DNA of 64,000 nucleotides, taken from positions 735,755 through 799,754 of the forward strand of contig WFMF01000001.1 of assembly GCA_011033025.1 (NCBI GenBank), given 5' to 3'. The translations under genes were made by a program, and so were the position numbers. The notes beneath the pieces were generated by a model. The model was not told where the DNA came from. It was given only the letters and a program-made list of their open reading frames with translations, and searched no databases. Numbering within the stretch: the first letter of the stretch is position 1; each line of letters begins with the position of its first letter. Of the stretch, positions 46,341-57,900 are shown one piece after another. The DNA is from Beroe forskalii (Eukaryota; Ctenophora; Nuda; Beroida; Beroidae).

Positions 46341-49300
46341 GTTGCTATCAAAGTGTGTGACAAGATTCAACTTATGAACTTGGCATTAAACTCTGGTAAT
46401 TACTAGTGGGTAGTGTGTTATCATTATTAGTTGAACTTATCATAAGTAAGTGACTGATAACTGTCATGAAAGGGTAGGAATTATGTTATCAAATACTTAA
46501 GCTACAGATTGCTTCAAAACCTGTTGTCCGAGGTCAGTAAGTAAGTAAAAGTCAATTTATGAGAACTTGGAGTTGTATGTCCTCTACATGACAAGGAAGT
46601 CTTTTGAAAACTTAAATCCCATCTGACCAGATTTAAAGAATCAAAGTTTTGCTCTCTATTATAGTATTCTAAATTGGTTGAGTATTGACGATAAAGCATA
46701 AATTTGCTCCAAACGTTTTCAACTGATCAAATAGTAAATCACTTTAAAGTATAAGCATGAAATTTAAAGCAGAGCTTCGAGTAAAATAGAGATGGCAATC
46801 ATGAATTATCAAAAGATATCGCACTGAAGGTCATAAAGCTATAAAGTTGTAAAATACATAGCATTGTTATTTACAAAATACAGAAATATGTACGATGTTT
46901 ATAATGTGAATGATTTCAATTTATCACTATTAATATTTAGGTAAGTTCTGATACAATTACTCTGATTCAATTTAGCTTGAGTACAGAATCTAAGGGCATA
47001 GGTTAGTTTTCCACTTCAATCTATTAGGCACGCCACTCAAATCAAATTAATTTGGTATAAGCTCTGATGCCGTTCTCATATAGGACTAATGATATCTCAT
47101 ACTACTGATACTAACTACTATGTTAAGATTTGATGAAGTAGATCATCACAAATCATAGTGGAAAACAGACCAATCCCCTTCCATATATTATCAACTTCAT
47201 GACATATTTTAGTATTTCGATTGATTTATATTTGATTACAAGTATGTGAATAGCACATGTGAATACACTCAGTTTTTTTTATAAGAAACTGTCTATAAGA
47301 AACTTAGCCTAGGATTTCCGAAAATTTAAGAAACTTAGCCTAGAATTTCGGAAAAATTAAGAAACTTCACTGATTTACAATTAAGAAATTAAGAAACTTC
47401 TAGCCTAGGGGATTTTGAAATTTGTATAAAATCCTATTGCAACTGAAATTCTTTAACATGATACATGTTTGGTTTATGGGGCTGCGCCCCCAGACCCCCA
47501 TTTTTGATTGTGAACATTCCGAAACTAATCTAGTACTTCTATTGAACTTCTATTACAGTATTACACTGGATATGTGATAATTGATCATAATATAGAATAG
47601 AAATTTAGAAAATGAACCTTTCATGATTTTTTCGGTTTAAAGTAACATGCCAGATACTAGCACAAAACAGAAATTTAGAAATTGCTGTTGCGCGACAGGA
47701 CACTATTACAGTTCCATATCTATTTCCAAAAGTTCCAAGCATTATAGGATTTAGAAATTATCTAAATTTCAAAATTTCAAACTTTTTTGGAAGAACATTT
47801 GATGAAGATCCTGAACATTATTGTATACAGCTGCACAAATCTTTTAAGATAGGTACATGCTTAAAAGTGTATAATTTAACTGAAAATATCAGAAGGTTCG
47901 ATTTCTAATCCTCAACTACAGTATACAGTAGGTTCCTATGTTGGAAATTTCGTAGACATTTTTCGTACGGTGTATATCGGTATGTAGAATTTAGGAAACC
48001 GATTAAGAAACTTTTAGGCTCAAAATCGTGAAAAAATAAGAAACTTGTAGCCTAGGATTTCAATAAGTTTCTTATAAAAAAAACTGAGTGTAGCGATACG
48101 ATATAATCAGGTTAATTTTACTAATAACCTTGAGGTTAAATCTAAAATTTTACACGAATTTCCTACTTGTCTGTCTCAAGCTATCCTGAAAGTTCGATGA
48201 AATCCACCGAAGAAATTCTTAGATCAGTCATCAGCGAAATTTGTACGTTTAAAAAATATATATACATGCGTTTCAAGTAATACCTTGAATTTGTGACAGG
48301 GAAACTTCTTGAAATTCAAACACTAATTATGTCTTAAGCTTTCCTGAATGTTTGGTGAAAATCCATCACTGACAATTTTGTGATGATGGCCTTTTAGCGA
48401 TATCTGCACAGTACAAGACGTACACAAAAATCCAGCTCTTTTAGGACAGTAGATGTTCAAAATTCATTGTTGTTAATGAGTTGATCGAATCACTGCAACT
48501 TTGTACTGTGTTAATTCTAAGAAAACACGTTACGGATGTTATGATAGGGATAATGTTTCATTCTGCCGAACACTGGACGGTTTGACGTGATACTTTGTTC
48601 CATAACAAATACGTCACAAAATCGAATAAACTTACAAGTCACAATGCTTTATTGATTATCTAATGTAGCTCATGACCACTGGTTTCAGACACATCAAGGA
48701 TTATAGTGGAATGTCCTAACGTGAAAGGCAAGCGCAAATAAAGTTTTGAAATTGGTAAGTTAGTAAGGCTTGACAGGACACCGCATTTCAAATGATCAAG
48801 GAAAATAGACACAAAGCTACGTATATCATGTCTCTTGTTGAGCTATTTCAGTGTTTGTTGCCGTTTGATTTGATTAATAAGGACTCCTGAAAGAATGAGG
48901 AGACATGACTTGGTCGAATCACGGCAACGTTGTGAACAGTGTCGTGTAGATAAAAATAGCTATACTAGTCATTGGATTCTAAGGTCCATATTACCCAATT
49001 CGGACTTAAGGGTCACCCTTAAGTGAAATACTTAAGGGGCAGCTCTAAGTGCCACTTTAATATGTGGCCCTTAACTCGAATTCGTGTGAACCAAATTTTT
49101 GGATGTGGCCCTTAAATGTTTAGGGTGACCTGCCCCTTAACTGTTGAGGACGAGGTGCCCCTTACTGAAAAGTTGGTGTGAACCAATATTTTTTCTCAAG
49201 TGTCAGCTCACCCTTAAGAGAATTTACCATATATGGTCAAGACACCCCTCATTATGGTAATATCGATATTGAAAGTTGGAAAAATCTCATTATCGCGTAA

Positions 49301-49951
49301 TCAAATTACATCCGAACTTATCAAAACATCCCGAAGTGTACAGGTATTGTTTCATTGTTGACTGTTTGATTTGCTTTATGATTATCGAATGTACTCTCCC
49401 GTTGACCCGTTGATTCATCCCCGTTTTTGGTTTAAGTTATGTTCTCATTTTATCATGGCTGTTCTCATTACTTTAGCTTCTGATTTATGAAATTTTTGTG
49501 TCCTTTTTGTCCAAAAATTTATGTCATTTTTGTCCAAAAATTTTGGTGTTTGTTTCTTGTGTCCGTTTTGTATTGTGTCCGTTTGTATTGTGTCTATCTT
49601 TATATAATTTTTGGCTGTTTCTATATCGGTTTTGTCCATTTTGACAATTTTATGTCCATTTAAGTGCTTTGTCTGTTTTTATGTTCGTTATTTCTATCAC
49701 AATTTGCTCTCATGACCATTTTTCGGCCATTAACAATTCTATATAAAGAGCTTCATTATCTGTTTTCGTGTTCGTTTTTTGTATATCCTTATATCTTTTA
49801 TGTAATTTTGTCTTTTTAGTGTAATTGAGATTGAAAACTTATATTCAAATACCAGTATCACTCCATAGCTTTATCAGGATGCGAGATAGATAATTTAAAG
49901 TTTCGCGTTAAACAGTCTTCACTTACACAGGGCACATCATTATACACGAAA

Positions 49952-51015
49952 ATGGATGAACTTGATGAGTTGATGGATTTACAGGGGGGTCCTCGTATCC
50001 AACGACCACTCAAAGATCGCTTGAACCCACTCCACGAATATGATGATGTAGAATTTTTTACGAGGTATAGAGTCAATAAGAATGGATTTGCAGCCATTCT
50101 TGCTCGCGTTGAACCAAAACTGAAACGTTTCACGAAGGGGACAAATCGGCCACTCAATTCAGTGCAGCAGCTTTCATTGGCATTAAGGTTCTTTGGAACT
50201 GGTTCCTTTCAAGTTGTTGCCGGTGACATTCTTAAACTACACCAATCAACTGTTTCCAAATATATGCCAATCCTCACTGGTGCAATAGCTTCCCTTTCAA
50301 ATGAAGTCATATGTTTTCCTGACAACCTTGAAAGTACGCATAAATTTTTTGCAGAATACTGTGGGCTTTCCGGAATATCCGGGATCATTGACGGTACTCA
50401 TATACCAATACAAAGTCCGGGAGGGAGTTATGCCGAAATATTTCGTTGTAGGAAAGGCTTTTTTTCCTTCAACGTACAAGTTGTTTGTAATGAGAACTTG
50501 AAGATAATGAACATTGTATCTGGTTGGCCGGGGAGTACGCATGATTCACGTATTTGGAACAATTCAACTATCTGCGTAGAGTTTGAGGAAGCTCGTATAG
50601 AAGGTATGCTACTTGGAGACTCTGGTTATCCTCTGAGTCCTTACCTATGATTCCGTATCCGTATCCTCCCAACTCACGTCAGAGGGGCCGGTTCAATCGA
50701 GCTCTGTGCAAAGCACGTTGTACTATTGAACGTTGTATCGGTGTTCTGAAGAGGAGATGGCCATGTTTGTCACGGAAGTTACGATGCAGATACGACAGGG
50801 TTCCTGATATAATAGTAGCATGTGCTGTCCTTCACAACTTATGCACTGAGTACAATCAGCCGCATTTCGGAGATATGGAAGAAGATAATGATGATGAGGA
50901 TGCTGTCAAGGCTATATCACAGAATGATGATTACGTTGAGTATCGACCTGGTTCCAACTTCGTATTTGCTGGAGAGGAGGTTAGAAACATGCTATCTGAT
51001 AGGTTTGCTGGTTAA
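49952..51015 (+). pseudogene. Harbinger DDE transposase (one frameshift)
   Basis: The first frame (49952-50650) has an N-terminal helix-turn-helix-like region (QQLSLALRFFGTGSFQ, HQSTVSKYM), then IIDGTHIPI (first Asp) and WPGSTHDSRIW (second Asp), ending LLGDSGYPLSPYL. The second frame (50647-51015) continues at once with IPYPYPPNSRQRGRFNRAL and TIERCIGVLKRRWPC (catalytic Glu) and VACAVLHNLC. One base is missing at about 50645. All catalytic residues are present, so the lesion is recent or a sequencing error. Family: HARBI1-like nuclease that cuts at 3-bp TWA targets. Confidence 0.9.
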
Positions 51016-51497
51016 AACTGGGGCGTCCCCCAAGGATGTAACACAGATAGTCATCGGTTACGATTTTTACTTCAGAGTTTATGTTCTGGGCCAAAGTTAT
51101 TCTTATGTGATGGTTTATGAATTCACTGTACTGTTTTTATCATTTCATTTTAAAGCCCGAACTTTTATCAAATTTTATTTACTATTTTAATCTTTAAAAT
51201 ACCACTAACATTGATGAAGATATTGCTGGAATTTCGGCTGGAATATTGATTCTATTTATTGTTTTATAAATCGTCTATTTTATTAATTCATTATTTTAAT
51301 AGTCAGTGATTTTACTTTCAGTTGTTACAGATATTCAATGTATGCATATCAGTATTCACATTTTATCGTTACCGCACGATATATTGCTTTCTATAAATTC
51401 ATTATCAATATCTTTGTAGCCTTGTGATAAAAGTATTGATGTAAATAATAATGCACTTGTTTAATAAATAGAAAAATAACTGATTTTACAGTTCAGA

Positions 51498-52433
51498 ATG
51501 GATATCAAAAGTGAATGTGACAAGAAGGGCAACGTGAAGAAGGATGTCCAAAACGGTGGAAAGAAGAAAAGATCTGCGCAGTTCAAAAAAGAAGAGATAA
51601 AGTTCCTGACGAAACTGGTTGGAGACCGCAAGCAAATATTGGAATCAAAAACTACCAGCAGGGATGTTAAGGACATAGCAAAGAAGGCAAGATCTTGGGA
51701 GGACCTTGCGACGGCCTTCAATGCAGGTTGTCAATTCACAGAGGGAAGGACTGTCAGTGAATTACGCAAGAAATGGGAAAATGTGAAAACTGAAACTAAA
51801 AAAGATTCAGCAGAAAGGAAGAAACAACGACTCAAGACTGGAGGTGGTAAGGCCCCAGAGGCTCCAGTTAACGAGATTTTCGCTATGGTTGAAGATGTCA
51901 TAAAGGGGACTATGGAACCTATTACAAGTCGCTATGACAGCAACAATCTTGGTGTACTGAAGGAAGAGGAAGAGGATTGTGAACTTGTGGAGGTGCAGGA
52001 TGAAGAGGAGCAGCTTGTGGACTCGTTAATTCAGCAAATCGATAATGATCTCGAAGAAGCAAGAACCCCGTGTGTCAAGAATCCTGAACAACCCAAAGCC
52101 AATGCAAGTTCACGGTCTGCACTTGAGGAGACACCCAGACCAAACAAGCGGAGTCTCGAAGAAGCCCTGGAGCCACCAAATAAGGGCCGAAAGTCCAATC
52201 AAACCAAGGCTACAGATGGATATAACAGGAGAGCTGAAGAACTCCACGAAGCTAAGATGGGACTAATAGCCCTGAAGTCACTACAGGCGTCTGAGCGCCA
52301 TTCGAAGTCCATGGAGCTAATGAATGCTCAGCTGGCTATGGTGAACAAAGGACTCATAAACCCTGTCAATATGGGAAGCTTTGTTCAAGAATTAGAACTA
52401 GAAGATGCTCACGATATGATGAACCTTGTTTAA
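51498..52433 (+). CDS. Harbinger-associated Myb/SANT-like DNA-binding protein
   Basis: An intact 311-residue ORF starting MDIKSECDKKGNVKK. Residues about 25-100 form a trihelical Myb/SANT-like domain (AQFKKEEIKFLTKLVGDRK, SWEDLATAFNAG, SELRKKWENVKTETKKD). An acidic middle and a conserved-looking C-terminal helix (AKMGLIALKSLQASERHSKS) follow. In Harbinger elements this second protein binds the transposon ends and helps bring the transposase to the nucleus. It lies 483 bp downstream of the transposase, in the same orientation, before the right terminal repeat. Confidence 0.9.
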   Translation: MDIKSECDKKGNVKKDVQNGGKKKRSAQFKKEEIKFLTKLVGDRKQILESKTTSRDVKDIAKKARSWEDLATAFNAGCQFTEGRTVSELRKKWENVKTETKKDSAERKKQRLKTGGGKAPEAPVNEIFAMVEDVIKGTMEPITSRYDSNNLGVLKEEEEDCELVEVQDEEEQLVDSLIQQIDNDLEEARTPCVKNPEQPKANASSRSALEETPRPNKRSLEEALEPPNKGRKSNQTKATDGYNRRAEELHEAKMGLIALKSLQASERHSKSMELMNAQLAMVNKGLINPVNMGSFVQELELEDAHDMMNLV

Positions 52434-53137
52434 ATGTACAAATTGACAAACTTTGCCAGTTTTTGAACTTTTTAAATCATCTTAACTTGGCATCATATAC
52501 CTCATCATATACCTATACTCCTATACCTCATGTATGTAAATTGTTTCACTAATTTGCAATGTAGATTATATATCATAACTAATCTATTATTTTTTATTGC
52601 TGTTATCTTTTATAACTCTTATAACTTTTATAATTTTGCTACTCAATATTGTATATTCAATGCTCGTAAATGCTTCTGTAAGGGGCACCTATCTAACTTA
52701 AGGGTGAGGGGGGTGTCCCTTAGATTTCTGGTAGTTAAGGGGCAACTTAAGGGCGAACTTAAGGGTGAGTCGATTTGATTCACACGAATTTACGTGCCAC
52801 TTAAGGGTCACCCTTAATCATCTTAGGGTCACCCTTAGAATGATGTTTGAATCACACGAAAACCGATGTGACCCTTAAGTCCATGACTTGAGGGGCACCT
52901 AGTGGGTTAAGGGCGACCTTAAGGGTCACCTCAATTTGGGTAATACGGACCTAATCCTCAACTACAGTCTACACAGTAGGTTCCTATGTTGGAAATTTCG
53001 TAGACATTTTTCGTACGGTATGTCGGTATGTAGAATTAAGAAACCGATTAAGAAACTTTTAGGCTCAAAATCGTGAAAAAATAAGAAACTTGTAGCCTAG
53101 GATTTCAATAAGTTTCTTATAAAAAAAACTGAGTGTA

Positions 53138-54274
53138 TAATACTTTGACGACAAAATGATAAAATAATCATTGACGTTTGCCTTTCGTACGTTTTAAAGT
53201 TTGTATGTTATCAGATATCCTAATACTACATTAGTATTTTAGTCTTTGATTTGTTATCCTTTGAGTCGGGTTGATTTGAATTTTCGGGCTTTGTAATGTG
53301 TAATGTGCATTTGTACTGGATATTGGCTGTATGACGAGTTTTTGGAGAGCAATTTTACCATCTAAAATGAACGTACTAACGTAGAATGTTACGCTGAGGT
53401 ATGGCTCTGAGATTTATAATCTAATATAGTAAAATGTGGACTGATTGTTCCGTTGTCAGATTTTAAGTTGGTGTTGGGCAAATACATAATTTTCTGCTTA
53501 TTTGGCACTTTAATATGAGTATTGAGGTATTGAGTAGCTACATTTTGCATTTTTAGAGTATGAACTATGACCCATCTGACAATTAATAAATTCCGCTGAG
53601 TATTCTTAGTGAATCGTATCATGATTTGTAGTATTTTCAGTAATTTGATTATAAGCATATTTTACAATGTAACACTTAAATATACCTATTATTGACATCG
53701 CCATTTCGATACTACCACCAGTGCATTTTATTTTTCTCTTCATATCGCACCGGCAATCTTCTTGTTATCATTTCGTGACACTCACACAAGAAATGCTATA
53801 CAGCATTTCTAAAAACTCTTGTATTGTTTGAAATTATTACAATTCGTCACCTGATAGGATTCGAAATTTCATTTTGGCACGAATGACCGGTTAAATTTGA
53901 ATTAACCTGAACGCGAACGCCAAAGTACAATTGAATAGACTTTGTCGCGTCACACAAGCTGTTATTAGCGCGCACGCGCGTCCGTAAGTCGCGCGGTCTA
54001 GTAATATTAAACCAAATGAAATAATTATTATTGAAAAAATGTACCTATTGTACATTGTACGAGTCGGAAATCATAAGGACGTCCGCAAATTTTCGTTCAT
54101 TTTAGACCCCTCCCTCCCCCTTGTCCGCATTTCAGAAACACCTCCCTCCCCCTGGACGTCCGCATTTTTCATGAAAATCTTTCGGGTCATCATTTTTTGG
54201 CCCGAAATTTTCTGGTGAAATGACCACGTCAAATCGGCCAAAATTTCCATAATTCGCGGACGTCCGCATTTGGC
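53138..54274. other. Duplicated noncoding DNA, end of unit 2
   Basis: The segment matches 26838-27947. 54077-54350 contains several copies of GGACGTCCGCA spaced about 70-100 bp apart; 27740-27947 shows the unit 1 version. No gene is seen. 54360-54920 beyond the unit is unique and noncoding. Confidence 0.55.
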
Positions 54275-54925
54275 CAAACACCCCCTCCCCCACTATGTCC
54301 GCAAACGTCCGCATTGGCCAGACTCCCCCTCATTGCGGACGTCCTTTATGAGGAACAGAAACCACCAAGATTTGAAATTTGATTGGAAACAAACTGAAAC
54401 GAATATTTTCTGATAGGCAATAAAAATACCAAAAGATTGACATATGAGACAGCATATTGATGTAAATATCGATCCGGAAAAGCTGAAGCATTAAAAATCA
54501 AATTAAATTACAAATATAACTGCCAGGATAAAATTTACGAAAGGCTTTTTCAAGGTACGTTGAAATACACTGTGGCAGCACTCGATGATATCCAAAATCG
54601 AAGTTTTAAAAGCTTGCAAAATTGACATAACCATCGCTCAAATGCTGCAAAAATTACAAACTTTTAAACAGTGATCTTATGAGACATATTTCCATGTTCA
54701 TCGCCTCATGTAAGATGTTCAAAAAATGTATCGAACGATGTTTTTCAACGAGTCTTGTTTGGATAAATATGAAATAGTTCGAAAATGTCTCCAAAACGCT
54801 GCTCCTTGCTTCAATACCAAGTTCGTGTATGTTTATTAGAAGGGGACTCTCCCTTGACTTGTGACTTCGCACACAGAAAAGAGAGAGCTGATATGTTATC
54901 AATTCTTTAAAAAGTGGGTGTGGTC

Positions 54926-57900
54926 TCAGCGTTCCAACTTGTGTCGCAGATACTCGGTCCCCTCAAACTTCTTACTGTAATCCGGCACTGACATGTACGC
55001 AGCCTTGATCATCTTGCCTGTAGAGGGAGGATTTAAGGTATGAGATCTGCTGAATCAGAGGATTGAGAGTTACATCATAGGATTTGGACAATTAGAGTTG
55101 TAATTAGACAAACAGATGATGGTCGCTGGGCATCATACCAATTTAATTCACATCACAACTACCAACCGAAGCACGAGTGATATGCTACAAAAATATTGAC
55201 TTTTCAAAAGAAATCTATTTTGATTTTTCCAAAGTTTCCTTATTACAGTTAAATCAGCAGCACACTCACCGGAGAACCACCGGCCCTGGAGGGAGTTGAC
55301 ACAGGCGCTGGCAATGGACGCGTTGACAGCCTTCAGGTAGACGCACCCGTTAGGGTCCGCCTTGTCCACGTGGATGTGGACCACGCCCCCGAACTGGGAA
55401 CACTCGCCGATCACATCGGACCTGATCTCCTCCGACCAGTAGGGGTCTGTCTCGCTGGGAGGGGAGAGGGTCTTAACTTAGTGCGGGGAGGGGAGAGGGT
55501 CTTAACTTAGTGCGGGGAGAGAGAGGGTCTTAATGTAATGCTGGGAGGGGAGAGGGTCTTTTTAACAGTGCTTACTGCATAGAACGTTACTCATTCAATA
55601 CGTTACATCAAGTCTGATAATACATACTGCCTACTTCTATCATTACACCCGTCAAAGCATTGCGGAAACTCACGTGCTAGGATCGAACATGTTCCGCAGT
55701 ACGAAGCACTCGGTGGGTGGCTGGCTGCTCCCGCCGCTGGTCGGTCCCCCGAACATCTCCTTCACTTTCTGCCCAATGTCTGTCGTCTCTTGGGGCGGTG
55801 CTGGCGGGGGTGGATCTGACGCTGCCTTCTGGAGTTGCTGTTTCGTCCTCAGCTGGTTCCCATTAGCCAGCTTAGCCATGAGCTGCACCCTGGCATTGGC
55901 GTTCATCTCGATACCTCCCCGCTCAGTCTCCTCGTCATCCAGGGCAGAGCCCATGTTCATGCTGTGGTCCATCTTCTCCGTGACCTCCCCCACCTTGATG
56001 GGTTTGCCTGCCAGTTCGAAGCCGTTGAGCTGCTCCTTCGCACGGCGGGCTGACTCCGCCTCCCGGTACTGCACGAAGCCGTACCCGCGGGACCTGTTCG
56101 TCTCAGGGTCTATCATGAGCTGGAGCGTGTCGATCTGCGGGATGTGAGGCTGTCAGATTCGATATATCAAGAGGGATGGGAATGGAGATTTAGCTTACTT
56201 TTAATCAAAATCACATTAACAGCTCAATCGAAGAGACTACAAATGACAAACGTACAATAAACAACTGAAAATTACCGCTGCATTACCGCAACTACAACAT
56301 AAATCACTTACGTAGCCGAAGGGTTCAAAGATGGCTTTCAACATGGTCTCAGTAATATTGCAGTGCAGAGATCCAACGTACAGCCTGGTCGGGCCTTGCT
56401 CCTTTGCCAAGTTAGCCAACATAGCTGCACGATTCTTCTCCGCCTGAAAATATAACAACCATTGAGTATTCACGACATATATAGAAAAGGTCTGTGAACT
56501 ACCAGTCAACATGAACGTTGAATGAAAAGGCGACACAATTCTAGCAGTCGCATATAGACCAGAGAAATAACCGCAGCGGAACATCAATGATCACTGAAAT
56601 ACCTGTGTGTGCTGGACTTGTATCGGGATTCCCATGATTTTAGTTCCGGACAGTTTCAGTGCCGGAGGTACCGAGTCTTCCTCGAAGAACTCGATGTAGG
56701 CGATACCTTTACACCGGCGACTGTTCCTGTCCGATATTATCCTAACGTCTCTGACCTGGTGATAATGTGGTTTTTTGGCAACTAACACGAACTGGGATCT
56801 ACATTATCGTGATTATTATGATAAAAAACAAGTCTGAAATTATTGATCTGCAAAACAAGATTAATAAAACGTAAAACGTATACCCAATCAATCTTTCTAC
56901 CAATAAACACGTATCCTAATAATCCTGACCTTTCCGACTTGTGAGAAGAACTCCTCCAAATCCCTAGCTCTGAGTCGGGTGTGGAGCTGCATGCAGAACA
57001 CGGTCCTTTTGTCCCGTTCCTCAGGCGGGATCTCCACATCAAATCCCCTGCCTCCGAAGCCCCCGTGCCCCTCTCCGCCGCCTCCCCCTCCGAACCTCCA
57101 GTGGAGGCTGCTGGACCGGCTCCTACTCCTCCTGCTCCTCTTGTCCCTGCTCCTCTTGCGGTGCCGGGAGGTCCGCTCCTTGCTCCTGCTCCGCCGCTTG
57201 CTCTTGCTCTTCTTGTGCGACGAGGAGGACGATTTCTTGTCTTTGGATCGGGAGCTCGATCTGCTGTGCCGCGACCGGCGCTTTTTACTGGGGCTCCTAC
57301 TCCGGCTTTTACTGCGACTGCCCTTTTTGTGTTTCTTGAAAGGTAATATCGTCATACCAGCCGGAAAGGATGCCGTGGCATCAATGACAACGAGAATTTT
57401 GAAGCAGAAACATGTCGTAAATCGTTTCTCTGCTTGAAATTTAAATACGATATCTTTTGAAACAAGTAGTCTAAAAACTAACTTTGATTTCTTTGTACTT
57501 TCACTATCTATCTTCTCGCTCTGAAAACAAAGGGGTGTTACACGGATTAATTAGTACCTTGTTTTGCCGGTGCTGACTGATATACTGCTATTAGCTATTA
57601 CGCTGGCCTAATATCAAATTGATTTTTTGAGGGACACGTGCAACCAGACTACATCTGACACCTATAAAAAAAGGTCCAGTGACTATTTTCAGCACCAACA
57701 AAACAAGGTACGCGGCGACGTGATGCTGCTGGATGAACGTGTGAGATATCTGATCATAATGTTCAATACGACAGTTCTTTCTCAGATGCATTCCTCTTAA
57801 TTCTGTAGAGCTCCACGATGCGGCCTGCAATTTAAACTATGTATTAATTGATTGCTGTAATTACCTCAAAACATAAATATCACATACAGCTAGTTTGACT

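Larger units (their letters stand above)
48983..52951 (+). mobile_element. PIF/Harbinger DNA transposon, two genes
   Basis: Terminal inverted repeats are GGTCC(A/G)TATTACCCAA, with TAA target duplications at 48980-48982 and 52952-52954, the 3-bp type expected for Harbinger. Subterminal sequence at both ends is rich in TTAAGGGTCACCCTTAA-like palindromes (49003-49180 and 52680-52930), likely protein-binding sites. Inside are a DDE transposase and a Myb-like protein in the same orientation. At 3969 bp it is a nearly autonomous copy. Confidence 0.95.
47266..53135. mobile_element. TA-inserted element (CACTCAG ends) hosting a Harbinger
   Basis: Relative to unit 1 (26836, GTGAATATAATAC) the insertion runs from CACTCAGTTTTTTTTATAAG at 47266 to the complement ending at 53135, with TA on both sides. 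Another complete right end occurs at 48090, also followed by TA. Thus 47266-48090 is itself a complete-looking element, and the last 180 bp (52955-53135) duplicate 47915-48090. 48093-48980 is noncoding. Confidence 0.8.
27948..54274. repeat. Unit 2 of the large direct tandem duplication
   Basis: Unit 2 starts at 27948 with the same 23 bases found at 5283, joined directly to the end of unit 1 (ATTTGGC). It is interrupted at 27970 by a 5.2 kb insertion and resumes at about 33193. Its right end is the same ATTTGGC at 54274, after which sequence becomes unique. It lacks the 5540-13940 cassette of unit 1 and carries several insertions that unit 1 lacks. Confidence 0.85.

Noticed and set aside
5283-54274. 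Two uncollapsed haplotypes placed side by side by the assembler
   Set aside because: Considered seriously because of the high identity and many insertion differences, but unit 1's end is joined directly to unit 2's start, which favours a real tandem duplication. Not fully excluded without reads.
55674-57437. Long plus-strand open frames at 55674-56147 and 56979-57437, rich in Leu, Pro or Ser
   Set aside because: They are antisense shadows of the RBM39 linker and RS-domain exons on the minus strand.
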